A DNA stretch of 64,000 nt from Bolinopsis microptera. Its lineage: Eukaryota > Ctenophora > Tentaculata > Lobata > Bolinopsidae. The notes under the pieces are model-generated. The model had not been told where the DNA came from. It did not search any database and saw only the letters and a program-made list of their open reading frames with translations. The stretch spans positions 1,364,001 to 1,428,000 of the forward strand of contig NC_087074.1 of the NCBI RefSeq assembly GCF_026151205.1. The letters run 5' to 3'. Shown here in pieces: positions 18,058 to 30,187 of this stretch; within the stretch, counting starts at the first letter, position 1, and each line of letters opens with the position of its first letter. A program made the translations under genes and the position numbers.

Positions 18058-19311
18058 TCTATAATCTAATTTCCTTGAAAAATACTCGGTCAGTTCAACT
18101 GTTTAGGCTTAGTTATTGCTTAACTTGTAAAAGCAAACCACCGAACAATACAGCAAAGATCAAGAAGCTGAGTAGAGAATAACTTCCTAGTGATTAATGT
18201 AAACTTCCGGTCAAATGTATCAAATAGGGGTCTACAGGAATGTTCACATTTTAGAGGCCATGTTTGTACACGTGCTTATCATAATTGCCGATTAGCGCGC
18301 GTGTGACGCGCATCAGTTTTCTGCGCGAAAATCGAAACACTTGTTACACAAAGTTATTATTCGCGCGTTCCGTTAACTAAGTGCGAAGACCCTTCCAGCG
18401 GTATTCTTGCCAAATTTAGTAACCGAAAGACAGTTACTATTTTAGGATCGTACGCCATATGTATTATCCATATGTATAATTATACATGTGAATTGTAAAG
18501 AGTCAATACCTATCTGTGCCGGTATTTGCTCTCCCTAGTGTGGCTACAAGGTGGCCGCGGATAATAACCTGGTGAATATCAGTGCACCCTGATAGCCAAA
18601 CTAATTTTATTTTTGCTTTTGACGGTTGGCTCTCGAACATTCGTTGACTGTGTAAATATTCGCGTTAAAATGACGAAAGTCAGACGTTCCGTTTGAAAGT
18701 GTGAAGAGGACATAAAAGTTTGAACTGAAAATGCAGATTCTCTACTCAGCGCCTTATTTAAAATGTGTGAACAATTTCGGTACATCAACTTTGATTTTAA
18801 TATTTGCATTTTAGACCGAAAGTTTGATTTCTAACAAAATTTGTTAAGTTCGACCAGGAATTTAATTCCGATTTTTTTAATAAATACTTGACAAATAAGC
18901 AGTAACCACAAAGACATTATATATACACATGTAAATATTATTTGTGAGTTTCAAAAATAATATCCAATTATGACAAATTCGGATAAATAATCCTGTACGA
19001 CAGCGGACAAATATAATGGTTTATTTTAAGAGAACACATATTTTAGTTGTAATAATTATGTACATATCATCTAGCTTCATACCAATCATATTATAAGCTA
19101 TTGAATAATAGCTTGTACATTTTCATAGAACTTTGTTGGATCAAGAATACTTCAGTATAGATTTCAAGGTTAATTGTGATCACTTCATGTTATGCAACAT
19201 ATATACCACCTCCAATGGTGTGTTTTTTGACCAAGTAAACAAAGGTAAAACTGTAGGTGTATGAAGTGAATTACTTAACGCATCACACAATCATGAATGA
19301 AACATAAAACT
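18058..19311. other. intergenic, promoter side of the 574-aa protein gene
   Basis: No coding frame supported. Contains a GCGCGC-rich patch near 18290-18370, unusual for this AT-rich DNA, about 250-300 bp upstream of the start codon; possibly a CpG-rich promoter. Confidence 0.35.
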
Positions 19312-19315
19312 TTAA

Positions 19316-19965
19316 GGGGAGATACACCAAAAACGTTTTTGCTCCGAACATCGATTTTATTTTATATTATGGTTAAATAGACAAAAAGAATAAGATTGCA
19401 CACCTTCAAAATTTTCTAAAAATATTCCCTCATCGAGAAAAAAAAAATTTTTCTTTTTCGAAAATTTTTAAAATTTGGAGAAGTCTGTCACTGTAATATC
19501 GATAGTTCGGCCATTTTAAAAGTTTTTTGGCTGATTTTTTTACTGAAGATCACTTACACTCCGTACAAGACAACCCTTTAAAGGATTATTTCATTGAACA
19601 ATAAATGACCAAGTTACAGACCGAACAAGGTGAAAAAAGAAAAATTGGGATTTTTGCCTACCACCAAAGTTGTACATTTTACCACTCGCCCAGGTCATCA
19701 GATATCGCTTCAAAAATTCTTGTGAGTGTAGTTGATGATAATATCAAACTTTTTGGAACAGGATTTCTCTCAGTTTTGAGTTTTAAGGTATGAAATATGG
19801 CCTCAAACGACTTAGTAAAATTCATCGTAAAAAAGGGCTAAACATGGCAGATTTAAGGCTTAAAATGCCTATAACTCAAAAAGTGTCAGTTTTTTTCGAA
19901 ATAATTTTTACAGAATCGTAATCAGCTTGAAAAGACTAATCTTTTAGTTTTTGGTGTATCTCCCC
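19316..19965. mobile_element. 650-bp piggyBac-type MITE (TTAA target)
   Basis: Bounded by TTAA at 19312-19315 and 19966-19969, with inverted ends GGGGAGATACACCAAAAAC / TTTTTGGTGTATCTCCCC. TTAA duplication with G/C-starting inverted ends is the hallmark of piggyBac elements. No transposase frame, so non-autonomous. The mirrored arm appears to lack it near 38600-38650, though sequence there is noisy. Confidence 0.75.
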
Positions 19966-19969
19966 TTAA

Positions 19970-20950
19970 TCCTCACTAATTTATAGGATTCACAGAGCAT
20001 GCAACTTTAGGGGCCGAGCTTACGCTTATAAACTATAATTGTTGATTAAAAACAGTGCTTTTTGCCTCAAGAGAAGAAAACTTGAAAATAAAATGCTCTC
20101 AAAATGGTAGAAACGCTAACCCATCTATTATTGGTGATATAATGTACAATCTATGCACAAATCAAATAGTTCTGTCCTTTCCTGTTTAAACCAATGTTAC
20201 TTTGTAGTAAAATAAAAAGAAAATAACAATAATTGGAATTATAATATTATCATAGTCATCAAATCTTTTTTGGAGTAGATTTCCAATAGTTGATATTGAA
20301 GTTAAATTCCTTTCCTTACAAACTTTTCAAGATTTTAAAGTTATTTAGCAATAAAAAGTGCAGTTCGTTAAATCTTGTTTGAAAATCATATTTAAACGGG
20401 TTTTCTTGTTCCAATTAAAAAGCTTGTGGCAAAATAATCAAAATTATAACGCTCCATGAGCGACTGTAAACATTTCTTTTTTAAGCACCATCTCAAAATA
20501 CAGGTTTTCCAAAAACCATTCATCATTGATCTACAATCAAATATAAGCCGCCATAACAGCCTCAAAAACAGATAACAACAACACAAATCCCTCTAAGAAA
20601 ACTGTCGTTGTTCATCCACCCAGAGGGCATCATCTGCTGGCAATCGCACACAAATAACATTAATTTTTCTGACAAACCATTTTATCTGTTCACTGACCAG
20701 TGCTACCACCATGACCACGATATCTCTTCACCATGGTCAGCAACAAACCTTAAATCAAACATGATCACATCATGTCGTCTCACTTGTGTCTCAAGTGTTT
20801 AACTTGTGTGAGGATGAGTGTCCCACAGTTAGAGAGAATAGCGAGCCTGTCTCACTTGTAGAGTGTGAGAGAGGGGCGTGTTGACCCCTAACTTGTAAGA
20901 GAGGGGCGTGTCCCCCCTCACTTCTCTGCAGAGTGAAAGCAGTAAGGGCC
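19970..20950. other. intergenic / 3' flank of MARCH gene
   Basis: No supported coding frame. Contains short direct repeats around GAGAGGGGCGTGT near 20870-20910, just past the MARCH stop codon. Confidence 0.4.
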
Positions 20951-22072
20951 TCACTTCTCACACTGCGTGGCTGCTGACTCGTTAAGTTTACCAGTCTCCA
21001 GCAACTCCTGCTCCTCCCCTTCCTCCCCCCACAACACTATCTGATTACTTTCCCGCAGCTTCAAATAGAAGTACTTTAGTGTGGGGTACTGGAATGCCAG
21101 GATGAACAAGCCGAACACAATGAACAATAACTTGGTCCAGAATCCCCAGTTCATGTATATATTGGTAACCTGAATGTTCTGAACAAGGTCGTTAATAGAC
21201 CACAACACTATGAGCACAGCCAGGACACATATGACAACGAGACAGGTGGCGCGGCGTTGCTCTGTCACCGACAGCGCCGGCATACGCCACTCCATCCACG
21301 GCTTAGGCTTCAGTTTAAACTCGTACGTACACAGCTCACAGTGATGCTTGTTGACACAGTCGTACGCTTTAAGCCATTTCAGGAGGCAACTCTGATGAAC
21401 ATACTGTAGAGAACCAGCACAGTAACAGGGAGATATTATCTTCTCAGAGCCAGGTTCAGATCTACAAATCCGACACATGATATCAGGGGTGGTGGATACT
21501 GTGCTGTCTGTGTCGGATAACATTGAGAACTGGTTTATATCTGAAGCGGGTGCTAGTGTTACTGATGTGTAGCATGATTCGTTAGGTGGAAGAGGGTAAA
21601 CTGGAGGTGGTATGGTGGGGTAGTGGGACAGATCACACCCAGTAACTGGAGGTGTGGACTGATATACAGGGGGCGCTGATTCGTGCGCAGTGGGCGCTGA
21701 TTCATACACAACAGGCCCAGTATTCCAATCAGAAGGGAGCGAAGTTTCAGGGTAAGTTTGGCGAACAGGTGAACAAACAGCTACAAGCGGTACCGCGGAG
21801 GTCTGCTGCTCATCTCCCTCGCGAACAGGTGAACAAACAGCTACAAGCGGTACCGCGGAGGTCTGCTGCTCATCTCCCTCGCGAACAGGTGAACAAACAG
21901 CTACAAGCGGTACAGCGGAGGTCTGCTGCTCCTCTCCCTCGGAATCACAGCTGGTCACGTGGTCACTGCTGGTCCCGTGGTCACTGCTGGCCACGTGGTC
22001 ACTGCTGGCCACGTGGTCACAGCTGGTCACGTGGTCACAGCTGGTCACGTGCTTTATATCTGAATACCTCAT
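20951..22072 (-). CDS. MARCH1/8-type membrane RING-CH E3 ubiquitin ligase
   Basis: A single 373-codon exon. RING-CH finger at residues 200-248 (CRIC, CYC, HQSC, CELC spacing, i.e. C4HC3), followed by a DIRT-like segment (KPKPWMEWRM, LSVTEQRRA), two transmembrane segments at about 275-293 and 312-330 (separated by MNWGFWTKL, very close to vertebrate MARCH1/8 WPFWTKL), and an acidic tail. These ligases ubiquitinate cell-surface and endosomal membrane proteins to send them to lysosomes. The N-terminal 195 residues are unlike vertebrate MARCH8: short DHVTSC/DHVASS repeats (about residues 13-42), three 20-residue repeats containing AVPLVAVCSPVR (45-104), then a Pro-rich stretch with YESAPTAHESAPPVYQS. 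The start ATG is at 22070-22072; upstream non-coding exons cannot be excluded. Confidence 0.85.
   Translation of the reverse strand: MRYSDIKHVTSCDHVTSCDHVASSDHVASSDHGTSSDHVTSCDSEGEEQQTSAVPLVAVCSPVREGDEQQTSAVPLVAVCSPVREGDEQQTSAVPLVAVCSPVRQTYPETSLPSDWNTGPVVYESAPTAHESAPPVYQSTPPVTGCDLSHYPTIPPPVYPLPPNESCYTSVTLAPASDINQFSMLSDTDSTVSTTPDIMCRICRSEPGSEKIISPCYCAGSLQYVHQSCLLKWLKAYDCVNKHHCELCTYEFKLKPKPWMEWRMPALSVTEQRRATCLVVICVLAVLIVLWSINDLVQNIQVTNIYMNWGFWTKLLFIVFGLFILAFQYPTLKYFYLKLRESNQIVLWGEEGEEQELLETGKLNESAATQCEK
21763..21942 (-). repeat. 60-bp in-frame coding repeat, three copies
   Basis: Three almost identical 60-bp units in the MARCH N-terminal coding region, each encoding a 20-residue unit containing AVPLVAVCSPVR. 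The mirrored copy has only one unit (about 36655-36715), so copy number varies between arms. Confidence 0.9.
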
Positions 22073-22205
22073 AACAATCTTACAGGATCTGTTACATGGC
22101 TGAGCTTGCTGCTTCTACAAAATATAACGGTTAGTTTCACTGAGAGAGCGTGTTATTACATTGTATGTGACTTTTGAGATCCCGCCTCGCAATGTAGATA
22201 AATGC

Positions 22206-22347
22206 ATAAGGGGGGGGGGGGGGTTTCCGAATGATTACGCTAGTGTAATTTTGACACAATAGCTATGTGTAAAACCGATTACGGAGGGGAGGGGGGGGGC
22301 GTAAAAATGTTCCAAAAAATGATTACGTAATATGTGAACGACCCCTA
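22206..22347. mobile_element. short G/C-run-capped repeat
   Basis: Runs of G at 22210-22224 and 22283-22300 bracket TTTCCGAATGATTACG and CCGATTACGG segments; the other end reads GTGAACGACCCC. Present in both arms (about 36320-36460 in the right). Resembles a small palindromic insertion such as those seen in many invertebrate genomes. No target duplication defined. Confidence 0.4.
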
Positions 22348-22822
22348 ATTTGTATGATAATGTAATTTGTATTATATGTAATTTGTATGATGTGTAGACG
22401 TTGTGTGCCGGCGTCAATATTTTCTTGGGATAATTTATCCGTAAAGTTGACGCTCCTTAATCATGCTTAATTTAAGTCACACTTTATGCGGTACACCATG
22501 TACATAGTATGATCAGATAAATCAACGGGACAATTATATAATGGGTAATTCGGCAACAGATAATTACAAATTTCTCTGAGATTGAAAGCAACGTAATACA
22601 TGAAAGTGTGACACAAACACAATACTCAAACTATTATAAAATGTCAAGCAGTGAAACGAACATCATATACATTTAAACTTCACAATATCACAATATAGTA
22701 CAATACGCATCATGTATAAATGTTCAACAATAGATCTCGAGGGGAGGAGGTGAACCATATTTTGACACGTGATAGTGGTTCCTGGTTTTGATTGGTAACT
22801 ATGGTAACTGCTGAAAGCTAGT

Positions 22823-22910
22823 TGGTTAATCACTGGTTAATCACTGGTTAATCACTGGTTAATCACTGGTTAATCACTGGTTAATCACTGGTTAATCACT
22901 GGTTGATCAC
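22823..22910 (+). repeat. 11-bp minisatellite GGTTAATCACT x8
   Basis: Eight units, the last with G for A. A shorter, diverged version is at about 35750-35825 in the right arm. Confidence 0.95.
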
Positions 22911-24883
22911 TGTCACGCGTCAGATATGGTTCATCTCCTCATCAGTACGCAACCAGATCGTCACAAACCGCATAGATCCAGAAAACTAATGCAGTGATGA
23001 GTCCTTAGTTCTACTATATAACAACACGGCGCATAGTTAGTAGCTTATATAACTAACAAAAATGTAAAGTATTTAGTTGGAGAGAGTAAAGACTGGGGAG
23101 GATTTCAGAAAGGACCTCTGTAATAACCTATTCTTTTAAAACTGATATTTTAATGGCATTTAGAGTAGCCTAAATCGGACCCACGGCACACATCATGGCG
23201 TGCTGAAGTTCATCATTGTTATTTCAGGGGATTTGAACCAAAAGTAAAAGAAACGTTTGTTAAAGAACGGTGCGTGTAATACACAAGACAATACATCACG
23301 CTAGCAAATGAGGGGCCTTGTTTTTAAGATGAAGACTGAAGGGACTGAAGGATGACATGCAGCAATCAATATCAACAATCAACACCATCAATATCAACAA
23401 TCAACAATATAGTATACAATCATCTCTTTTACTTGACCTTCAGTAATATTACGTGTGTAAGAAAAAGGCAGAAAGAGAGACAGAGGGTAAAGGACAGCAA
23501 CAATAAACATCAGCATCACGAGATCACGGCTCGAAATCAATTCAATCTGGTGGTTATCATAGACATTCCGTTGTAACGTCACTTACTCCGCAAGCATTCC
23601 GTTGTATTCCCTGTATTATGTACTGGCAGTGCATTTTATCAGATCATACACGTACGAATATCAATATACAGTTCAAGAACGTGTCACATAACAATAATAA
23701 CATGTCTACTAGTGTAACCCGGCCATATTATAAACCAGGATAATATTTATGTGGACCACAAAGCAGGGCGATCATCAAAACAGACGATAACATTGAATTG
23801 TTAACAGTTACACTGCACAACAACAGAAGTGAGCTATCATTTCTACATTCCTGACGAGATGTGGCGCAATTTCGTGCATTCCACAGCAGAACTGCGGTGT
23901 TCTACTTACAGCTGCAGAGGTGATCTAGCTACAGCTGCTCAATAATGGGTTCCGATGACTCATCAAGCTCACACATACTGTATGCGGGCGTGGTCCTAGC
24001 AATTATTGTGAACTATAACATTAGTCACTTTAGTGGTCACACTCCTGGTAACTAATCAGTTAAGATTTCCGCAGAAAAGGAGAGTTTGTGTTGATGGAGT
24101 TTTCTCTAGAACGTCAAAAAACCACAAAAGGTTGTCATGTGCTACCTAGCTACCAATCAGTGGACGAGACAGTTTCATGTGACCACAGAGCTGAACAAAT
24201 TGCAAATATGGCAGAGGTGAAATAGGAATACTCATTACTCAGCTGTAAAAGTATGTTGAGTAGTGTGGTAACTTGCAGCAAGGTATTACTGGGGTACTGA
24301 CGTGAGAATCGCACAGAAGTCAAAATATGCACGCGAATATTATAATTATTATCATTCTTTACTAAATCTGTTGGTTCAATTCCCTGCACAATGATCAACT
24401 ACAACCTCAGCCAAGAAAAGCGTACTTCAGAGAAAATAACGTAAAAATAGAAATCGCGCTCTTAATTAATCAAAATATAATCATCGATTAAGGTAAGTCA
24501 TAGTTTCTCATGACTATTATCTTAATCATTAATAATTCTAAATTTTAATAGAAATTAAATTTAAATACTCTCTGAACTGATTAAATTCAATTTTCGCAAA
24601 CTACTAAATACAAACGTAATAAACTAATAATACTCAAATTATCAAAAACTAAAGAGGTCAAATATACATAATAATATTTATAATTAGTTAAATAACTAAT
24701 TAATCAATAATCACCGAGCAATTTCTTCATAAATACTACAAATTTTGTCATAATGTGAACGTTCAAATATCTTAATCAAGTTATAATTTGTGTTTTCTTT
24801 AAATCGATTGTTACATTTTACTTAATCGTTAATTAGATAATTATCGAGATATAAGCAAACAAATTACAGAGTCTTAGTGACAC
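22911..24883. other. intergenic, no gene seen
   Basis: AT-rich with no frame that I can support. Mirrored in the right arm (about 33750-35750). Confidence 0.45.
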
Positions 24884-25083
24884 ACAGCAACGTCACATAA
24901 ACGTCACCGCAACGTCACAGCAACGTCACATAAACGTCACAGCAACGTCACAGCAACGTCACAGCAACGTCACAGCAACGTCACAGCAACGTCACAGCAA
25001 CGTCATAGCAACGTCACAGCAACGTCACAGCAACGTCACAGCAACGTCACAGCAACGTCACAACAACATCACAACAACGTCAT
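24884..25083 (+). repeat. 11-bp minisatellite ACAGCAACGTC, about 18 copies
   Basis: Tandem CACAGCAACGTC units with a few ATAAACGTC variants. A degraded version is at about 33480-33690. Confidence 0.95.
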
Positions 25084-25268
25084 AGCCATTGTTTGACCAA
25101 TCAACTGAGTTAATTGAAAAGTAAGGCGCAGTGTGTCATCTGCATATAATGCTCATCCAATTCTCTCCACGAAACGGTAATTAATCAATTAATTAATTAA
25201 CAAATCAAGGTCACTTAAAGACCTGCGGACACGTGACCAGCACGGTTATTTCACTTCTCTGCACTTCT

Positions 25269-28262
25269 TCATGCTATGGCCCTGATCTTCTCCATCTTAC
25301 GGGGCAGGAAGTGAGCCATTTCCCTCGCCACATCAATCTCCTCCTTCAGATCCATTCCCTTGCACTGGTCCCAGTGTGAGTCGTAGTACTCCAGCGCCTT
25401 CTTGAAGTGAGTCTCTGCCTTGGCCAGGAAAGCTAACTTCTGCATGGTATCAGTGGGCCGGAACTTGCCGTAAAGCCTCGCTATGTAAATCTGTGAGATC
25501 ACGTAGGGACGGACCGTTTCGTCGGATAAAACATCAGGGAAGTTATCACTTGGATCCCGGAGGAGATCACAGAAGTTCTCAAACTCCTGGATAGCTCCAA
25601 AACACAAGTTGTTGATCTTCTTCCAGTTCTGTTGGTCAGGAGGTAGCTCTGCAGCTATGGAGTACTTGAGGGAAACCATTGTGTTCTTCACTTCCCCCAA
25701 CTCAAACCTCAACTGTCTACACAACTGAAACAAACAAAATGTGAGCTGCAAATTGGGGAGCTAAGTACTTTTTTAGAAGTTTTGATGAGAGAGCTTTTTG
25801 ACAAAATCCCACATTTCATGCAAAAGATAATATAAAACAGAAACAGAAACAGACAAACTGTTAGTAACACTACTGAAACAAAGCTCATTAACGTAACCGA
25901 AACAAAGCTCATTTAGTCATTAACTTTTCATTTGTCTGTATAGGAAACTGCTATTAGAGAGCAATTTTAAATGGCTAATAGCTCTGTGCACTACAGTTAC
26001 AACACTATAGTACAGCTACAACAAGTTATATTGTATGTACTGTGTTTAGTGCCGGAAACCATGATCAGGTAACAGTTTTCATGACTGTTATCACCAGCTT
26101 CAAGGTAAATCAAATATTCATTATTGGGAGCGAACATTTTTTTAAAGAATAGAATCCTTCGATGAATGTTCATTTATTTTTTTAACAATAAATTATGCAA
26201 TTTAAAAGAAGAGTAGACTATATATTTGTGCTACACAGTACACAGTGCACAGTACACAGTACACAGTGCACAGTACACAGTACACAGTACACAGTACACA
26301 GTACACAGTACATAGTACATAGTACACAGTGCACAGTACACAGTACACAGTACACAGTACACAGTACACAGTACACAGTACACAGTGCACAGTACACAGT
26401 ACACAGTACACAGTGCACAGTGCACAGTACACAGTACACAGTGCACAGTACACAGTACACAGTACATAGTACACAGTACACAGTGCACAGTACACAGTAC
26501 ACAGTACACAGTACACAGTACACAGTACACAGTACACAGTACACAGTACACAGTACACAGTACACAGTAGTCGAGTCCTATTAGTAGACAGTAACAACAG
26601 TGTTAGAACTAAAGGAAATGTAGCAGGAGCTCAAATATTCGAATGTTTTATAGGAATATAGGCACGGGCTCATTATTGACTGTCTCGCGGATAGCTCTAA
26701 AAGCCTCACTTTGCTTGCCAATACCGCAATACATACTCGGATAATGTGCCAGGTTTTATGAGACAGATATGGTTATATTATATATCTACTGTATATACAA
26801 TACAAAGGATCTGTCTCATCAGTGATTGTGAGGGATTATTGGCATAATTTAAAATACAGCACGTAAATTACAGTGGCAAGCAATAACACACACAGACAGA
26901 TACACACATAAGTATTATTATCATTATTAGATCTAATAATGATGATCTCCGAGCAGAGCACTCATATAATATGAAATTAAAGGAGGCCAGTTTGTAATAT
27001 CAAGCCCAGGAAGGAGAGAGAACAAGGTGTAGTTTTGATGGAAACTAGTGGTGAGAGGTGACTGGTGAGAGAGAGTTCAGAGCTGAGCAGTCACGTGATT
27101 TGTGAGCGGTCACGTGCCTTGTGAGTACTTAAGCTGTCATGTGGTTTTTGAGCGGTTACGTGATTAATCTGAGAGTTTAGGGTTACAGGGTTATGAAATA
27201 AGGGAGGATGATGGTTAGGGTTACGTGACTGAGTTAATGAAAGTTACTCTGGAGTCACGAGGTCACGTGACTGCTCTACGAGGTCACGTGACTGCTCTAC
27301 GAGGTCACGTGACTGCTCCACGAGGTCACGTGACTGCTCTACGAGGTCACGTGACTGCTCTACGAGGTCACGTGACTGCTCCACGAGGTCACGTGACTGC
27401 TCTACGAGGTCCCGTGACTGCTCTACGAGGGACGGTTATACCAAAACAGAAGCTCAGAAGTAATATCGGGGAAGTAATCATGAAATGGGGCTGAACACGC
27501 GGGCAATACCTAGGCATATCTATTATTAGAATATTAAAGAATCGTTAAAAGGTCTAAGTAGAACATTATGGGATGGGATTAGTATCAAAAGCAAAAACTC
27601 CAGATGGTTGTCTGTGAGCTTCTGAGCTTGGTATGCGAAAGAAAATGGACAAAACCATTTACAAGATGAAGGATACAAATTTATGCGATGTATTATTATG
27701 TATAATTATGTATAATTAATAACTATTAGATCCATGTAAATTAAAAAGCAGTAATGATTAAAAGCTTTTATGAGAGGATTTTCTGGACAAATCCCTCGAC
27801 ACCCATAAAGAGAGAATATGATGCAGTAACAATTACAACAACGTGTTATTTAGACCTTCCAAGTAACGACTATATCTCCCGAGTCAAGTGACCACAAACC
27901 TTCCTTTCCCCTGATAACCCCCTTATAATAACCTAATTACCCCCTAATCGCCTAATTACCTAATTACCCCAGGGTCCTACCTGACGGAAGTGCTGGATGT
28001 TGAGTGGAGATACTAGCTCAGTAAGAGTGTAGACCCCCTTATAACAACCTAATACTACTACTACTACCACTACTACTACTACTACTACTACTAATTACCC
28101 CCTAATTACCTAATTACCCCAGGGTCCTACCTGACGGAAGTGCTGGATGTTGAGTGGAGAGACTAGCTCGGTGAGCGTGTCAATGCGTCTCTTGTGCATT
28201 TTACACTGTCTGGTCTCATCCTTGTCGTACACTGCTAGGTTCTTGTACATTAGAGACAGGTC
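25269..28262 (-). CDS. KIFBP: KIF-binding protein, 3' exons
   Basis: Two exons, 28131-28262 (44 codons, phase 0) and 25269-25724 (stop at 25269-25271). The first contains CKMHKRRIDTL, almost identical to human KIFBP; the second carries RQLRFELGEV, KINNLCFGAIQEF, DLLRDPSDNFP, RLYGKF and the terminal MAHFLPRKMEKIR. KIFBP is a TPR-like cytoplasmic protein that binds kinesin motor domains and blocks microtubule binding. The intron between these exons is about 2.4 kb and hosts two minisatellites. The 5' exons are at 50608-52914 on the same strand, and the one or two exons in between (about 45-60 residues, judging by human KIFBP) are missing. A noisy mirrored copy is at 30188-33295. Confidence 0.9.
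26233..26569 (+). repeat. 7-bp satellite ACAGTAC, about 48 copies
   Basis: Long run of ACAGTAC with scattered G or T variants, inside a KIFBP intron. All frames appear open because the unit lacks stops. The right-arm counterpart (about 31930-32300) is shorter and broken. Confidence 0.95.
27259..27426 (+). repeat. 21-bp repeat with CACGTG, eight copies
   Basis: Units GAGGTCACGTGACTGCTCTAC (21 bp, two variant positions; the last has CCCGTG), each bearing a palindromic GTCACGTGAC E-box-like core. In a KIFBP intron; mirrored at about 31040-31225. Confidence 0.9.
27951..28030 (-). repeat. partial tandem copy of a KIFBP exon end and donor
   Basis: Matches 28101-28180 (offset 150 bp), including the exon end, GTAGGACC donor and following intron, but without the rest of the exon or an acceptor. 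Also present in the right arm near 30430-30500. Confidence 0.8.
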
Positions 28263-29200
28263 CTGAAATATGAGGGGTATTGAAGAGCAGTGAGGGGTAG
28301 TGGGGGGTTATGTGGGGTAGTGAGGGTTGTTAATTGGCGGGGGGGTACAGGGGGGCATTTATTGAGGAATAAATGGGCATCATTTTCCGGGCAAAATCGA
28401 AAAACATAGTAAATTATATTTACTAATCAGAGGACGGCGAACACGAAGGTGATATCGATTTTGATCATAAATCAAGATTTAGCGATGCCCATGCCCATTT
28501 GAGGAATAAATATGCATCGGGGTGGCGTAATTACGGGGCGTTAACTAGTGACGTACCATTTTAATAATGATGAGGTGATGTCATGTGTATTAGACGAGAA
28601 ATTGTAGACAAATTGTGTATTATATCGGTGAGGGTTATTGAACTGAGGCATTGTGAAATGTAGGGATATACAGTCAGAACTCTTACAACAAAACAGCAGT
28701 TGCACTGTTCTAATTGGCGAGGCCAGTTCATTGCCCACATCGAGTTTAAAGCTAATACACAATACTGACTACTAGGCAATACTTCGTGGACAGGTATTCT
28801 CTGGAAGTACGTTAGCGTAGTCACTGGTTTCGCGAGAAATTGTAAATCGACATAAATTGTTAATTTCACGCGAGAATCATAGCTTAATTTATACTTCATA
28901 ATTAGCCTAAATCTCGTCGTACCTGGGAAGGGTTGTAAATCTAAAAACAGAGATAAGGAATATGACTGAAATTTAACTAATAATTAGATCATAGCCTTTG
29001 AACATAAGTTTCCGGCGATTGCGAAAAATTCTAAAAATTGTGTACCTATTATAACAGTAGTACCTGTACTACAGCTCAAGAACGCAAAGGTAAAAGCTAG
29101 TAAAATAAATGAAAAGTGAGGCCGGCCAACTTTTCAACGAACAAACTGTCAAGACAAAATGAAAATACAATCAATCCATCAAACATGGGAAACTTCTCAT
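28263..29200. other. KIFBP intron up to the fold point
   Basis: No KIFBP exon or other coding frame is visible on either strand before the inverted-repeat centre. Confidence 0.5.
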
Positions 29201-30187
29201 AAGTTTTTCTAGTTTTTTATTTAATGAGAAGTTTCCCATGTTTGATGGATGATTGTATTTTCATTTTTGGTCCCTTGACATTTTGTTCGTTTGAAACTTG
29301 GCCGGCCTCACTTTCATTATTTACGAGCTTTTACCTTTGCGTTCTTGTGCTGTAGTAACAGGTAACACTGTTATAATAGGTTACAGCGCGATTTTTTAGA
29401 AATGTTTTCGCAATCGCCGGAAACTTATGTTCAAGGCTATGATCTAATATTATTAAATTTCAGTCATATTCCCCTTATCTCTGTTTTTAGATTTACAACC
29501 TTCCCAGGTACGAACGAGATTTAGCCTACTTATGAAGTATAAATTAAGCTATGATTCTCCGCGTTGAAAGTACAGTTTATGTCAGATTTTACAATTTCTC
29601 GCGAAACCAGTGACTACTCTTAACTAACTTCCAGAGAATACCTGTCCACGAAGTATTGCCTAGTATCATATTGTTGTATTAGCTTTAAACGCGATGTGGG
29701 CAATGAAATGGCCTCCCATTTAGAACAGTGCAACTGCTGTTTTTTGTAAGAGTTCTGACTGTATATCCCTACATTTCACAATGCCTCAAGTTTCAATAAC
29801 CCTCACCGATATAATACACATTTTGTCTTACAATTTCGCCGTCTAATACACATGACACACCTCATCATTATTAAAAATGTACGTCACTAGTTAACGCCCC
29901 CGTAATTACGCCACCCCGATGCATATTTTATTCCTCAAATGGGCAATGGGGCATCGCTAAATCTTGAATTTTTATGATCAAAATCCGATTATCACCTTCG
30001 TGTTCGCCGTCCTCTGATTAGTAAAATATAAATTTTACTTATGTTTTTCGATTTTGCCCGGAAAAATGATGCCCATTTATTCCTCAATAAATGCCCCCCC
30101 TGTACCCCCCCCGCCAATTAACAACCCTCACTACCCCACATAACCCCCCACACCCCTCACTCTCTTTCAATACCCCTCATATTTCAG

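Larger units (their letters stand above)
4950..29200 (+). repeat. left arm of a giant inverted duplication
   Basis: Reads as the reverse complement of 29224 to about 49730 along its whole length (genes, introns, minisatellites). The innermost matching bases are AAACATGGGAAACTTCTCAT against ATGAGAAGTTTCCCATGTTT. Longer than the right arm by about 3.7 kb, mostly through transposon insertions. Genes here have intact frames. Confidence 0.97.

Noticed and set aside
26202-26597. Long open frames on both strands across the ACAGTAC satellite
   Set aside because: The 7-bp unit lacks stop codons in every frame, so the frames are an artefact of repetition.
24884-27426. Short regularly spaced repeats that superficially resemble a CRISPR array
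   Set aside because: The units (7, 11 and 21 bp) are directly abutting with no unique spacers, and the genome is eukaryotic. These are satellites.
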